DNA of 64,000 nt, taken from contig NW_005200690.1 of the NCBI RefSeq assembly GCF_000372725.1, forward strand, positions 124,001 to 188,000, read 5' to 3'. Source of the DNA: Emiliania huxleyi CCMP1516 (lineage: Eukaryota; Haptophyta; Isochrysidales; Noelaerhabdaceae). The translations under genes and the position numbers were made by a program. The notes beneath the pieces are model-generated. The model did no database searches and was not told where the DNA came from. It saw only the letters and a program-made list of their open reading frames with translations. This document shows, piece by piece, positions 1 through 9,058 of the stretch (the first letter of the stretch is position 1; the number at the start of each line of letters is the position of its first letter).

Positions 1-93
1 GAAAGAAAAAGAAAGAAAGAAAGAAAGAAAACAGACAACCCAAGGGAGGGATGGGAGAACGGCACGCCCGCCACCACACAGGGATTTTAACTT
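1..93 (-). repeat. Repeat H, 3' end with (TTTC)n tail
   Basis: Read on the minus strand this is the 3' end of repeat family H: a conserved block of about 60 bp followed by a TTTC-rich tail that runs to the window edge. The same block recurs at 3713-3759, 38144-38216, 53914-53963 and 61105-61180. The tail lies at the left edge, so no target-site duplication can be tested. From 94 to 275 I see no gene beyond the leader of the next one. Confidence 0.8.
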
Positions 94-275
94 CCTCCTC
101 TGTCGCGTCGTTTTCGGCTAGGTTTTCTTTCGTTTCCAACGTTCTTTAGCCTCGGGAGAGGCTCCGAGGTCTTAACCACGGAGGCGGAGCCTCATCACAG
201 CGCGCGCATCCCAGAGCACATCCTTACCATCTGAGCCTCGGCGATTTCTCGGCTGCAGGCGAAGCGTAAAAAGCC

Positions 276-921
276 ATGTCGACCGCCGACGAATCGATCA
301 AGCAGGCCGTCAAATCGGGCGCCATCGTCGTCGGACTCGGCCGTGCCGCTGGTCCTGCTGCAGACGCACTCCGCGAGGCGCTCGGGGCGCACGCTCGCGA
401 GTGCGCCGATGACGACTGGGAGGCATCTCGCGTCAACCACCTCTGTCTCGTCGTCGAGTGCGGGCCCACGGGCGCGTGCTGCGAGGCTGCGGAGAAGTTC
501 ATGCGTGAGGTGCGGCGCAGCGACGGCTACTCTGTCTACTCAGAGATCATCCGCCGCCGCGTCGCCGTGCTTGCGCTTGGCAGGTGCTGCCTTTCCCACG
601 ACACACGGCTTTGCTCCTCCTTGACTAGACGAAGGGACTCGCCTACCGCTGTAGGCCTGGCGCAGTCGCTGGCGCGGGCAAGGCAGCGCGACTCGAGGGT
701 GTTTGGTTGCCTTTCTCACATCCGTGACGCACCGTGTTGCCCCCCGTCAGGTGGAGGAGGCGCTGCTCAAGCGCGGAGGGTGCACTCGCCTTCTGCCGCC
801 GCCCAGCATCGGCACGGTAGAGTCTGCGTCCGGCGTCGCGGCCCTGCCATGGACACGGAAGGCCGTGGAGGCGCTGGCGGCGCTGGCGCCGCAGCCGCAT
901 GAGCCGGAACCGGTGGAGTAG
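276..921 (+). CDS. Flavodoxin-like domain protein, two exons
   Basis: The ATG at 276 opens about 100 codons, and a second coding stretch runs from about 751 to the stop at 921. The layout resembles a flavodoxin fold: an early beta strand and loop (IVVGLGRAAGPAADALREAL), a central strand (NHLCLVVE), then RRVAVLALGR, where flavodoxins have the second FMN loop, followed by VEEALLKRGGCTRLLP and a terminal helix. The intron is roughly 584-750. AG|GT at 583/584 is the best-looking donor, but it leaves the wrong phase for the CAG acceptor at 748-750, so the exact boundary is unresolved; a GC donor near 573 would keep frame. The canonical FMN phosphate loop is poorly preserved, so cofactor binding is uncertain. 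It could be a degenerate flavodoxin domain of a reductase. The fold is inferred from the pattern only. Confidence 0.5.
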
Positions 922-1217
922 ACAAGAGACAGATCGGCATGCTAGTCTGAGCGTCTCTGAGCCTGAGCCGGTCCCGCGCCGGTCGGTACTGCCGGCAGGG
1001 GGAAATTTCTTTTTACTCGGCGGTGAAGAGCTCGCGAATGCGTAAAACGTATGCGTAATGCGTGAGGCGTAACCCCCGTCGGCCACCACTTCTCACTCGA
1101 ATCCGGAATGCGTGTGCGTAGTACGTGGGGCGTAGCGCGCCTTGAGAGGCACACCCCGATCGGCCGAAGGTGGATGCAGAAGACAGATTCGTAATACGCA
1201 AGACATTTGTAGCTCCC
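922..1217. other. Intergenic, no gene seen
   Basis: The interval holds short variants of a GCGTAA-like word (about 1030-1200) and no convincing ORF. It ends at the 8-bp duplication flanking element F. Confidence 0.6.
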
Positions 1218-1279
1218 TCAGGCGCCCAAGCTGCAGAAACGAGCTTTTAGTGCTTATGAGCATAAGCACTGGATTCTCA

Positions 1280-1440
1280 TGCGCGCGGAGCGCGCCGGTG
1301 CTCTACCCGGACACGCGCGGAGCGCGCTAGCTGGACACCGCACGCGCGGAGCGCGCTAGCTAGACACACACGCGCGGAGCGCGCTGGCTAGATACCGCGC
1401 GGAGCGCGCTGGCACCTATGTGCGCGGAGCGCACCACGGT
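1280..1440. repeat. Left subterminal array of element F
   Basis: Six or so units of about 25 bp, each carrying CGCGCGGAGCGCGC followed by a short variable spacer (often TAGCTAGACAC). The same palindromic core occurs near the right end of the element. Such arrays are typical transposase-binding regions in other DNA transposons; here that role is inferred. Confidence 0.75.
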
Positions 1441-1473
1441 AGAGTCTAGACACATGAAGACAGTCTGTTGCAG

Positions 1474-2338
1474 TCAGTTGTGGCCACGCGGCATCGGCCT
1501 GACGTCGTAGCACTCGGCTGGCAGACGCTGTGTCTCTGCCTTCTTCCGCGTCATGACCAGACCCCGCTGCAGCGAAGCTCCAATGCCGCCCCTCTGTGCA
1601 CGTGACCTGTCGTTGTGGTGAAAGCGGTCTTCCCAGTTGAGCCCGCCCCAGTTCTCGAGCGCACGGTTGATGAAGGGCACGGCGACGGGATGGTACGGCT
1701 GGGGCGCGTTCCACGCGATCACAGCCTCCTCAGTTGCAGTGACCCAGTTGCCCTGGCGGTCGCAGCGGTCCCACACACCGCCCATGCCCTCCACAACAGC
1801 CTCACACATTGACTTTGTAGCCATGTGCGTCCAGAGGTAGAGGTAGTTTTTGCAGCAAGAGTAGAAGCGGGCGTTCTTCGGAGAGATCAAATGCGCGAAC
1901 AGCGGCGGCCGTCGCAGTCGCGACCTGCTTTGGAAGGTCAACGAGGACCGATTTCAGTCCCTCCACAATCGCGTCCACCGTAGCAGTAACGGCTCCACTG
2001 GCCACAGACTCGGCCTCTCCGAGCGCTGCACGCTCGAAAGGGTTGAGCTCAATCTGGGATGAGCCGTCTGGCCTCTGCCGCTTCGAGGAAGGTGGAGCAC
2101 TCTGAGAGCGGCCGGGCGGCGAGTCGGGCGGAGGCAGGCGGGCGCGAGTCTGGAGCCAATCCTGGAGACCACCTGACGCGAAGATCGTATTCATCGTCGA
2201 CTCGACATTGTACAGCTTCTCCTTGAACAAATCGAGTACCTCTTTGGGAAGGTCGTCGTCGCGTTGGATGCCGAGAACGGATTTGAGCGCGTCCACGTTG
2301 TGATGATACTGAGGAAACACCTCTCGCTGAGCGGCCAT
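1474..2338 (-). CDS. Element F leftward gene, unknown protein in two frames
   Basis: The ATG at 2338 (MAAQREVFPQ) opens about 140 codons: an N-terminal helical part, a Pro/Ser-rich linker (PPPDSPPGRSQSAPPS), a basic KRQR, then an amphipathic stretch ending DLPKQ. In the next frame, overlapping from 1941, a compact domain follows (NARFYSCCKNYLYLWTHM, then a Trp-rich part with GGLNWEDRFHHND) and ends at 1474. The two halves can be joined either by a very short intron (GTCGCG to CCGAAG, about 49 bp) or by a frameshift; the sequence does not decide. I do not recognise the family. Position and orientation tie it to element F, where it pairs with the rightward gene at 2723. A regulatory or DNA-binding role is only a guess. 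Confidence 0.45.
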
Positions 2339-2722
2339 CACCAGGAGAAGGGTGCGCCACATGCGTTCGCCAAGTCGCCCGGCGACGCCAGTCGCGCTGT
2401 CGCGAGCACTTCTCTAATCAAATCGGAAACGTTCGTACGTCGTTTTTTATGTTCCTTTCGTTCGTTTGCGATATCGAGTGGGCTAAGCTCCCCCCCTTGG
2501 GATCGAAGCTTCCACGACCTCGTACCCAACATCCCAGGCGGGATCAGCGAGGGACTCTGCACCGGACACCGCCCGGGCACAGGCCCCCTACCCGTCGGAC
2601 TACGCCTGGACCCCTCACAGAGCAGCCCACGCACAGGTCACACACACTCACACACACACACGGAGATTCCGGGCAAGAAGAAATCTTTTTCTGTGCGCGT
2701 TGCCGCCTCCTTCTAGGCCACG

Positions 2723-3193
2723 ATGGTCGCTCCAGCTCAAATGCTGGGTAGCTCCATCCAGACGACCCCGGCCGCCATGAAGCAGGCGGTGCTCGACGCA
2801 GCCACTGGTGGCATGTCGCCGACATCGAAGGCAAAGTTCATCAAGTACCACTGCAGCGATTGCGGCGGCGACCTCATGGCTGGCGACGGCCCTGGCACTG
2901 ACGTTACCGGCGCGTGGCGCAGCATGTCACGCAACAAGCACTGGACGAAGCAGAAGCTCGCCGAAGCGAGAGCCACATGGGTGCGGCCGAATGACGAGAA
3001 GACAGTCGTCACGGTGTGCACCGGAAGCAGGTGCCGCAAACCACTTCTCCCGACAGCGGAGCAGCTCGAGCGGATGCAAGAGCACAGTCTGACGATCAAG
3101 CAGGAGAGCGACGCGCGCGCGGCTGCGGCACGGCTCCCAGGCGACTTTGTCGATGCCGGCGACATCTTAGATCTGCTCAGGATGGGCATGTAG
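2723..3193 (+). CDS. Element F rightward gene, Cys-motif protein
   Basis: Single ORF of 156 residues starting MVAPAQMLGSS. The centre carries two cysteine pairs, HCSDCGG (C-x2-C, about residue 44) and CTGSRCRKPLL (C-x4-C, about residue 96), which could together bind one zinc ion. The C-terminus is helical and charged (AEQLERMQEHSLTIKQE) and ends DILDLLRMGM. It is transcribed away from the gene at 1474-2338, and the stop lies just before the right subterminal palindromes of element F. No family recognised; a small zinc-binding, possibly DNA-binding, accessory protein of the element is the simplest reading. Being an intact ORF inside an element with a perfect TSD suggests a recent insertion. 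Confidence 0.55.
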   Translation: MVAPAQMLGSSIQTTPAAMKQAVLDAATGGMSPTSKAKFIKYHCSDCGGDLMAGDGPGTDVTGAWRSMSRNKHWTKQKLAEARATWVRPNDEKTVVTVCTGSRCRKPLLPTAEQLERMQEHSLTIKQESDARAAAARLPGDFVDAGDILDLLRMGM

Positions 3194-3589
3194 CGCCCAG
3201 AGACACGCGCGGAGCGCGCCGCTGCAGAACACGCGCGGAGCGCGCCGCTGCATGGGTAGGCGCGGAGCGCCGCCACTCGAGATTGGGCCTGTGGGTGGGC
3301 CGATTGGTTCCTAGCGTGTGAGTCAAACTCTTAATAGAAATCGCATCTAGCCCTCCACAACCCTCAAAATTTTCTTCGGGGCGCGCTCCGCGCGCGGCGC
3401 TCCGCGCCTACTCCTTGAGCGTCATAAGCACTGGTTCGCACATGTTCTGCAGCTTGGTCAGGCGCCACTTGGCTCGGGCACGACACCGAAATACGCGCCG
3501 TCTGGCCGACGCACTATGGATCGCGGGCGCGTATTTACATAACATGGCCGATCTGTGCATTCTGGGCGACTACATATGCGTAGCAGTAC

Positions 3590-3911
3590 AGACAACCTCC
3601 CCCCTTGCTCTCGCGGCTTCTTGCGCCTTTCGGCGCAACTCTGCCCTCCTCGCGGCGTATTTTGGCCCCTCGAGTTTATCGAGCTCTCCTCGCGCAAGGA
3701 CGACTCTTCTGAAGAAAGAAAGAAAGAAAGAAAACAGACAACCCAAGGGAGGGATGGGAGACTCTTCTGACGCCCATGCGCGAACGCGCAAATTCTTTCC
3801 AGGCCGCTTGGCAGCCACATCGGGCAAATCGCAAACAGTGCGTTTCGCGTGCTCGGTGGCCTCGCTGCTCGTTGGCCTCGCCGTCTGCTCATTGGCTGCT
3901 TCGCTGCACAC
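3590..3911 (-). pseudogene. Degenerate copy of the repeat-H coding region
   Basis: The minus strand at 3590-3712 encodes VVLARGELDKLEGPKYAARR and further residues, matching the ORF of the long repeat-H copy (60762-61088) almost residue for residue. The copy is broken at 3713-3759 by a second, tiny repeat-H insertion, and the sequence upstream (3771-3911) does not continue the same protein. This is a dead fragment, not a gene. Confidence 0.6.
3713..3759 (-). mobile_element. Repeat H micro-insertion (47 bp) with 11-bp TSD
   Basis: On the plus strand a GAAA-repeat tail and the conserved H block are flanked by GACTCTTCTGA at 3702-3712 and again at 3760-3770. Only 47 bp separates the two duplicates. 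A simple-sequence tail plus a perfect 11-bp duplication is the signature of target-primed retroposition. Confidence 0.85.
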
Positions 3912-3988
3912 TCAAAACAGTGCACGTGCGAGCAGGGCGAGCCTTCTCGCGCCCGGTCGAGTAGCCTCATTGGTGTGCGAGCCGAATT

Positions 3989-5029
3989 ATGGGTGCACTG
4001 GAGAAGGCGACGCCGCGAGTTGATGAGACCCCGCAAGAGGAGACACTTGTCGCCGCGCTGGAGAAGGCGACACCCGAGCGCGCCACAGCGCCCAAGAATC
4101 CGATCCACTGCGGGCTCATTGTCGGACGGCCGCACCAAACTGAGCGCTTGGAAGTGCGGTATGCCTCGCCAGACAGCTGGGAGCGCTTCGACGTGCGACT
4201 CGTCCTGAAGGACCCGACCAAAGGGTGCTTCGACCCAGCCGAGCCGGGCACCGACGCTGGGCGCGACTGGCTCGAAGTGGTCCTGCGGCCGGCTGGCGGC
4301 GGCGAGTGGCGGCTGCGCTTGCCCGCCTACGCCGCGCACCTCGTTGATCCCACCACGCTGTACGAGATCGAAGACGTCGGCTCCGACGCGCTGAGCACCT
4401 TTTGGAGCGACGGCACTTGGTCGGGTTCGCTAGTGTGGGACGCGGCCGTGCATGTGACGGAGGAGATGCTCGGGACGGAGCTGGGCGAGAGGATGCGCGG
4501 CACGAGTGTCCTCGAGCTAGCCTGCGGCCTCGGCTTGCCGGGGCTGACGGCGCATTGCCTCGGCGCCTCTCGCGTTGTCCTCAGCGACCGCGGCCAAGTC
4601 GTCGGCCTGGTGGAGGAGGGGCTGCGCGCCAACAGGGCTGCGCTCTCGGGAGGCGGACGGCCGGTGCCCGTAGCGGCGGTCCTCGACTGGGGATCGGCCG
4701 CCGCGCGCGAGTTGCTGCAGCAGCGGCTCGGCGGCAGCCAACCCGACTGGATCATCGCGTGCGACTGCATCTTCGAGTCGCTCTTCGGCTCCACCGACGG
4801 TGTCACGTCGATCTTCCTGCTCCTCCGCGTGCTCGAGCTCCTGTGCTCGCCCACGACTCGTGTGCTCGTGGGACTGGAGCGGCGCACGGGAGACGGTGCC
4901 GAGAAGTTCCTCGCCGCCGCCGAGGGCGCGGGATTCGTGGCGTCGCTTCGCCGGCGTCACGGGCGCGTCGTGATTTTCGAGATGGGGCGGGCCCGCATGC
5001 CCCGTGCGCATGCCGATGGGGCGACATAG
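3989..5029 (+). CDS. Class I SAM-dependent methyltransferase, METTL21/lysine-methyltransferase-like
   Basis: Intronless ORF of 346 residues from the ATG at 3989. About 170 N-terminal residues have no recognised motif, including two near-identical repeats of LEKATP. The methyltransferase core begins at GSLVWDAAVHV. Motif I is VLELACGLGLPGL (about residue 172), fitting the ELGxGxGLPG pattern of the METTL21/FAM86 group of protein-lysine methyltransferases. The acidic residue ending strand 2 is in VVLSDRGQ. The post-motif element DWIIACDCIFESLFG matches the D-x-[IV]-[YF]-E signature of that group. Strand 5 is TTRVLVGLERR. The protein substrate cannot be told from sequence. Coding starts inside gene-poor repeat DNA with no TATA box that I can see. 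Confidence 0.8.
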   Translation: MGALEKATPRVDETPQEETLVAALEKATPERATAPKNPIHCGLIVGRPHQTERLEVRYASPDSWERFDVRLVLKDPTKGCFDPAEPGTDAGRDWLEVVLRPAGGGEWRLRLPAYAAHLVDPTTLYEIEDVGSDALSTFWSDGTWSGSLVWDAAVHVTEEMLGTELGERMRGTSVLELACGLGLPGLTAHCLGASRVVLSDRGQVVGLVEEGLRANRAALSGGGRPVPVAAVLDWGSAAARELLQQRLGGSQPDWIIACDCIFESLFGSTDGVTSIFLLLRVLELLCSPTTRVLVGLERRTGDGAEKFLAAAEGAGFVASLRRRHGRVVIFEMGRARMPRAHADGAT

Positions 5030-5109
5030 CGACGCATTGCACCGTGCCATATCTTACTAATCCACCGCTGTATGTCTGCTCACACTGACATCATGCCTAG
5101 CGCGAGAAA

Positions 5110-6163
5110 CCCTGAGCCCCGGCTGGTGTCGAGGTGTTTGTAAGGCCCGGTCCTGGTCTCCCCGCGGTGTCGCGTCTGTGTCAAGCCGGTGTCGAGGGAC
5201 AGACGTGTCGAGGGGGTGTCGAGTGGCATCTAGAGTGTCGAGCGGTGTGCGCCTTGGTTCATCGCTGCCCCTGAGGGAGGAGATCATCCATCTGCTATAG
5301 CACGTGTTCTTTTCGTACTGAGTGCATAGCTCCTACCCCTCTTGCCACAGTCAGACGAGAGGCGAGAGGCACAAACCACAATCGCTCCCCCGGGACCCGG
5401 CCGGCGCCGGCCGTCTGCGTCTCTGTTCTTTGAGAGACACTCTACTCTCCCCCTACATACATCTCGTACCCGCTCTACCAGTGAAGGGACAGGGCGGGTC
5501 GCGGGTACGGGTGTAAGGAAAGCGTCAGTGAGCGATGCCGACGGTCGGAGATTGCCTTGTGTGAGTCGATCGCACTTGAGAGAGGCACGGCATGTACTTT
5601 ACTTTCCCTGTTTTCTCACACACAAGTGTGTCAAACTCACTCAACGCAGTAGCCAACACACTTCGGAGCTCTCACGTAATCACACACTCACTATGTGCAC
5701 CAATGAACAGGGCGAGAGAGCGTGTCCTGCGACAGCTTTTGTCGGGTGCCTAGGCTCTCTCAAACATGGCTCCGCAGCCATCGGGTGGGGTTGCTGAGCT
5801 TGACCTTGATGTTCCTTGCTGAGACGGTGCATGTCTGTGCCGTCGACTTTGACGGACAACCCCCCGGGCCGTATTTCCCAGGGACAGCTGCCCAGATGTC
5901 GCTCCGGAGCTGGAATTTGCACTCACCCTGCACGCATCCGACTGTGTTGTACCAGTCGCTGTACGTTGTGGAGGACACGTACTCCTCACACGTGCCCTTC
6001 GATGTCTGATCGCACACACCCATCGTGGCCTTGCCGCTGCTGCCGAGAGTTTGATCGACAGTGAGCGTGTAGTGGAGCTGCATGCCCGTCGCCGGGTACT
6101 GCTGTTGAAAGCAAATCGAGTCGCCGTGCTGGTTCGGGGCACAGGTGTTTTCTCCGAGGCGGC
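5110..6163 (-). repeat. Inverted duplicate of 28036-28870
   Basis: Read on the minus strand, this block matches 28036-28870: the 3' part of the GH16-like gene, its stop region, its 3' flank (conserved GTGTGTGATTACGTGAGAG), and the segment containing GTACTCAGTACGAAAAGAA. The match begins abruptly at about 6163, opposite 28036. The flank segment (about 5110-5345) also has a third relative at 26483-26640. The arms are about 22 kb apart and inverted. Confidence 0.85.
5762..6163 (-). pseudogene. 3' fragment of the GH16-like gene
   Basis: About 100 residues are identical to the C-terminal part of the gene at 27191-28446 (for example MQLHYTLTVDQTLGSSGKAT and GCVQGECKFQLRSDIW). The fragment lacks the signal peptide and the catalytic ExDxxE motif, because the duplication begins downstream of it. 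Near the end, a 2-bp deletion (GCAACCCC where the intact gene has GCAAAACCCC) shifts the frame, so the last residues differ. It is a pseudogene. Confidence 0.9.
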
Positions 6164-7033
6164 CTCTCTTAGCCGGCCGGCCTCGCTTTGACGCGGCGCG
6201 CTGAGCTCACCGTGCGCGCTCCTGCTGGCGGAAGGCATGGGTGGGCTTCCATGCGGAATCACACGCGCGCGGCGGCAAGTAGCGCGCTCCACCTGTGTGC
6301 AGCGGAGACCCGCGGCGCCGGCGGATCCCCGTGTCTTCCCCTTCCGCACCAGGCGTGCGGAGCGGTGGGGGAGGACGCTCTGGCGGAAGTTTTTGTTTTC
6401 ACGTTTCGTTTCACGTTCATGTGGCGCCTCAAGCCTCTTCCACCCCCCACCCGGCCCCCACCGCCCGCAGCTGACGGCTCTAGTAGCCGTCCGTCGCGGC
6501 ACGCGGCGGGCCGACCGGCCGACGACCTCCCTCGCTTCCCTTCGCCCTCCGAACCCTTGCTAAAGGTGCGACATCAACTGCGTAGCAAGGGCGAGGCCGC
6601 GACCAGCAAAGCGCGGAGAGGCGGAGCAGCAGGGCGGGTCTCCCTGAGCGCGCGTGGAGCGGGGGCCGCCGTGCACGGCGCGCGTGCTAGACAGTAGCGC
6701 AGTACACGAGAGCGTGTCGCCGTGTGTGGGGCTGCGGCGGCGATCACAGGCAGGGGACGACCCCACGAGGCTTCTTTTTTGCGCTAAGAGCTAACCTAGG
6801 TACGTACGGCAGTAATCCGGAGCCCACGGGTTCAAATTTGAAGTGCGCTCTCAGCGGAGGCGCCTCTCTCCCAGAGTGGGAAAGGAGAATGGTAGTTTTG
6901 GTAGGGTCTGCGGGGGATCAAGTTTTCCGAAACTCGCAATGTCAAAGAAGGACAATGAGGCGCGCACGTTGATGCTTGCGTCCCCTACTCACGCCATTCA
7001 GACGCCTTCAGGTGGCCGGCGCTGTTGTCGGAG
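6164..7033. other. No confident gene
   Basis: Open frames exist on the plus strand (for example 6188-6697), but they are low-complexity, Arg/Ala/Pro-rich translations with no recognisable motif. I regard them as chance ORFs in GC-rich DNA. Confidence 0.5.
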
Positions 7034-7741
7034 CTATTCCCGGCTGAATAGAAAACGCGAAATTGAGCCCTGCTGCGGCAAGATGTTATCTGCCAGAACA
7101 CGAATGGCGCTATTCCTCCAGATCAGGTACTCTTCCGCACCTTCAAACCGGCCGGCGTTGGTGTCTGCGTCGGTCAAGAAAGAGGTGAAGATCGCTTCAC
7201 AGCTAATTGCAAATCTGAACCATTTTGCGCTGTCTCCAACTATGTTGTCACGAAACTTCTCACTTGCCCGGACTGCGTTACGGTTTAGCCGAGACTCGCA
7301 GTCCCGCATCCCGTTCTCAGACTGCAGCTCCATAAACTTAAATGACACGATGAGAGCCGGAAAGAACCATGCCATCGGAGACCCGGAAAAAAACCATGGA
7401 CGTAGGGGGGGAATAAGGGGAATGGTGATCAAGAAAGCGGCTTTCCATTGCATTCCCGAGTCGTCATGCATATGCATCAGCCCGAGAATAATGGTGCTCG
7501 AGATGGGGTACATCTCGATGAACATGCAAGCAAAGCCAGCGAGGAAAGCAAGAGGAACGAACGTACTGAAAACGACAATCAGATATCTGATAGCGTCGAT
7601 CTTTGCGTCGCGAACCAAGCCCATTCTGTTTAAACCGGATCGGGCGAAGTCGACCATCATGTAATTTGCGACCGACGACGTGATTAGGAAGAACATCGTG
7701 GTGACGGAGGACCTGCGGGGACGGAGGAACGAACTTGGCAT
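7034..7741 (-). CDS. Predicted multi-pass membrane protein, unknown, lower GC
   Basis: ORF of 235 residues. Several hydrophobic segments look like membrane helices: the first after SSVTT (about 15-35), RYLIVVFSTFVPLAFLAGF (about 52-75), YPISSTIILGLMHM (about 77-92), and two between AAFLITIPLIPPL and FFPALIVSFKFMEL (about 103-140). The last 90 residues are soluble and charged, with DADTNAGRFEGAEEYLIWR. Codon and base use are visibly less GC-rich than neighbouring genes, and several TTT/ATT/AAA codons stand out. No family recognised. Start uncertain: the annotated Met is the first in frame and sits next to short tandem repeats. It may be a horizontally acquired or captured gene, or a fragment of a longer one with unseen exons. 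Confidence 0.5.
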   Translation of the reverse strand: MPSSFLRPRRSSVTTMFFLITSSVANYMMVDFARSGLNRMGLVRDAKIDAIRYLIVVFSTFVPLAFLAGFACMFIEMYPISSTIILGLMHMHDDSGMQWKAAFLITIPLIPPLRPWFFSGSPMAWFFPALIVSFKFMELQSENGMRDCESRLNRNAVRASEKFRDNIVGDSAKWFRFAISCEAIFTSFLTDADTNAGRFEGAEEYLIWRNSAIRVLADNILPQQGSISRFLFSRE

Positions 7742-7845
7742 CCCTCCCCGAACTTGGCATCCCTCCCCGCAGGCTGTAATGGGTGTTCAAATGGTGTTCG
7801 CGCAATCTGCACAATGGGTGTTCGCGCAATCTGCATAGCCGTCCC
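7738..7845 (+). repeat. Short tandem repeats at the 5' side of the membrane-protein ORF
   Basis: Two copies of GAACTTGGCATCCCTCCCCG are followed by two to three copies of a unit containing TGTTCGCGCAATCTGCA. The array lies directly upstream of the minus-strand ORF at 7034-7741. Confidence 0.7.
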
Positions 7846-9058
7846 ACAGCAGCTCTCAGAGAGCAGGCGGCGTCTTGCGCGCAGCGCGCTGGACGCACCC
7901 CTTGGAAGGGCCGGTGGGGAGAACGACCTGCCGTATGAGGTTGAAGGAATCACGCGAGAGACGGTGCCAGCCGTGAGGGCACACCCGACAGTCGCCGCAC
8001 TATCAACCCAACCCGCGGCAGCGTGGTGTGCCGAGTACTAGCAGGTGAGAGACGCAGGATGGGAATAGGAAACAGCTCTTGCAAATCACCGGAGTCTTCC
8101 GGTTGTTGAGGGCGACGATGTGCTATTGGCGCTCAAGGCATCAAGGGTCCTTGCGCGCACACGTCCCCTGTTTCAAAGTGGGCGCCCGCGGAGGTTTTCA
8201 TCGTTTTTCTTGTTTCATGAGAAAATACGTCTGTGAGACGTGTCCTCGAAACCAATTGTTGTTTGTTGCATGCAGGCACAGTCGGTCGGGCGGGCGCCTG
8301 GCGGGCGTCGGTCGAGCGAGGGCGTGCGTGCGGGCAGAATGTTCGACATTGGTAACCCCTTGCTTCTCGGCGATCCGGTTGGGAGAGATTTTTAGCAATA
8401 CCAAACAAATTTTGTTGTCCGGTTGGAGGAAAGGTTATTTTCCGTCTCCCAAGGTGCCGGTATGATTTTCTTTAGATTATGATGTTGCTGGCAAGACAGA
8501 GAGCTCGGACAACATCACAGCGGCTACACCAACCGCGCCCCCCCGCCCCCCAGACCCGTGTGTCAAGCCCCGGGGGTGTCCAGGGAGGCAGAACAGAGTG
8601 TCGTCGAGGGAGGGGTGTGCCCTCGCCGGTGGACCCCCCCCCCCCCCCCGGCCTGTTTAGTCGCAAGACGCAAGTCGGAGAGTTCTAGGTCGATTATATT
8701 ACGGCGGAGAGTCCTCAGAGTGCGCCCCGCCGCTCGCGGCGCGTGAGGCCCTGAGCTGTCTCCGAGAGAAGCTCCGCGAGCCTCGACGTGAAAACACGAT
8801 TATAGAGAGAGACGCGCAAACGAATCGAGAATAGACCCCCTGCTCGCCCCGCGCTCCTCGTCTCACGGGACGCGACCTCGAGAGATATGAACACGGGACG
8901 AGCAACGTAGTTGGGAAGAGAGAGACATAATGTGTGTGTGGCGTCGAGAGAGAGTGACGCTGAGTACTCGCGCTGCCTTCGGCCTGCGCCACGCCTGCCC
9001 GCCGCCGCGAGGGGGCGCGGCAGGCGGGCGGGCAGCCGCCAACCGCCGCCCGCCCAGC
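7846..9058. other. Gene-poor stretch with repeat remnants
   Basis: No convincing gene. At 8385-8410 there is a fragment of repeat A (TTTTTAGCAATACCAAACAA). From about 8440 to 8620 the sequence is an inverted relative of 26590-26880 and preserves an uninserted version of the repeat-A site found there. Confidence 0.55.

Larger units (their letters stand above)
1226..3457. mobile_element. Element F: TIR transposon-like, 8-bp TSD, two divergent genes
   Basis: The left end at 1226 begins CCAAGCTGCAGAA, and the right end finishes with its reverse complement at 3457. A further inverted similarity lies inward (AGTGCTTATGA near 1249 and in reverse near 3421-3431). The 8-mer TCAGGCGC sits immediately outside both ends (1218-1225 and 3458-3465), as expected of a target-site duplication. 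Inside each end are several copies of an imperfect palindrome GCGCGGAGCGC, at about 1285-1440 on the left and 3205-3270 and 3380-3408 on the right. Two genes diverge from a shared central spacer (about 2363-2722). A solo copy of the right end is at 46390-46437. No DDE transposase motif is recognised, so autonomy is unknown. Confidence 0.8.

Noticed and set aside
1280-1440. Regular repeats with spacers, considered as a CRISPR array
   Set aside because: The host is a eukaryote, the spacers are short and repetitive, and the array is explained as the subterminal region of element F.
6820-6845. GGTTCAAATTTG resembling a tRNA T-loop
   Set aside because: No acceptor stem or D-arm nearby; chance match.
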